A model generated the notes under the pieces. It was given only the letters and a program-made list of their open reading frames with translations. It did not search any database and was not told the origin of the DNA. Shown here piece after piece: positions 5,569 through 5,667 of a stretch of 5,667 bases of DNA; the stretch's first letter is position 1; each line of letters opens with the position of its first letter. The translations under genes and the position numbers were made by a program. The stretch is from JBAUHN01 sp049680295 (GTDB taxonomy: Bacteria; Pseudomonadota; Alphaproteobacteria; Rhodobacterales; Rhodobacteraceae), in contig JBAUHN010000375.1 of NCBI GenBank assembly GCA_049680295.1, positions 1 to 5,667 of the forward strand, written 5' to 3'.

Positions 5569-5667
5569 ATGTTCGATACAATGACAACGACTAAAGTTGC
5601 TGGCGGCTTGTGTGGGGCTTTGTTGGTGTTTCTTTTAGGCAAGTGGGCCGCCGAAGAAATTTACCAC
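5569..5667 (+). CDS. membrane-anchored cytochrome c family protein (5' end only)
   Basis: The frame opens at ATG 5569 and runs off the window after 33 codons. The peptide begins MFDTMTTTKVAGGLCGALL and continues through a hydrophobic stretch (about residues 9-27) to GKWAAEEIYH. This is the N-terminal signal-anchor I associate with the membrane-bound cytochrome c (CycM/c552-like) next to pheA in Rhodobacterales, which passes electrons from the bc1 complex to terminal oxidase. The heme-binding CxxCH motif would lie beyond the window edge, so the identification rests on the anchor sequence and the divergent pheA neighbour. A weak GGATGG (5555-5560) precedes the start; the ATG at codon 5 is an alternative. 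Confidence 0.7.
   Translation, partial: MFDTMTTTKVAGGLCGALLVFLLGKWAAEEIYH

Overview
The window looks like ordinary core chromosome of an alphaproteobacterium, most likely Rhodobacterales (Roseobacter group). The evidence is the set of recognisable protein types (a NudC starting MKYAETVVFGGSG, a short single-function prephenate dehydratase divergent from a membrane-anchored cytochrome c, a YpfJ-type metallopeptidase), an alphaproteobacterial-type 4.5S RNA, and moderately high GC. No transposase, phage, tRNA, CRISPR or defence gene is visible, and I found no convincing new system. The lineage call rests on recognition by eye, not on a search.

Layout from left to right: a short leader (1-64) with perhaps the tail of an upstream gene; a membrane-anchored neutral zinc metallopeptidase (65-898, +); the signal recognition particle RNA gene ffs (928-1021, -) with its own sigma70-type promoter; a two-domain cyclic-nucleotide phosphodiesterase/nucleotidase (cpdB-like, 1071-2927, -) read toward ffs; a divergent intergenic region (2928-3094) with TTAA-containing inverted repeats; nudC (3095-4063, +) followed by a small SRPBCC-fold protein (4103-4570, +), probably co-transcribed; prephenate dehydratase pheA (4599-5444, -), convergent with the SRPBCC gene across only 28 bases; a second divergent region (5445-5568); and the first 33 codons of a membrane-anchored cytochrome c gene (5569 to the window edge, +).

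The genes are mostly separate housekeeping units. The cpdB-like enzyme and NudC both act on nucleotides (2',3'-cyclic nucleotides and NAD(H)/NAD-capped RNA respectively) and share a divergent promoter region, so joint control is conceivable. PheA belongs to phenylalanine synthesis, ffs to membrane protein targeting, and the cytochrome to respiration. No gene-free stretch exceeds 300 bases. The points most worth a second look are a near-identical 16-base element upstream of both the metallopeptidase and cpdB genes, a perfect 18-base palindrome across the cpdB stop codon beside the ffs promoter, the non-ATG start and missing export signal of the CpdB-like enzyme, and an 11-codon mini-ORF whose stop overlaps the SRPBCC start.
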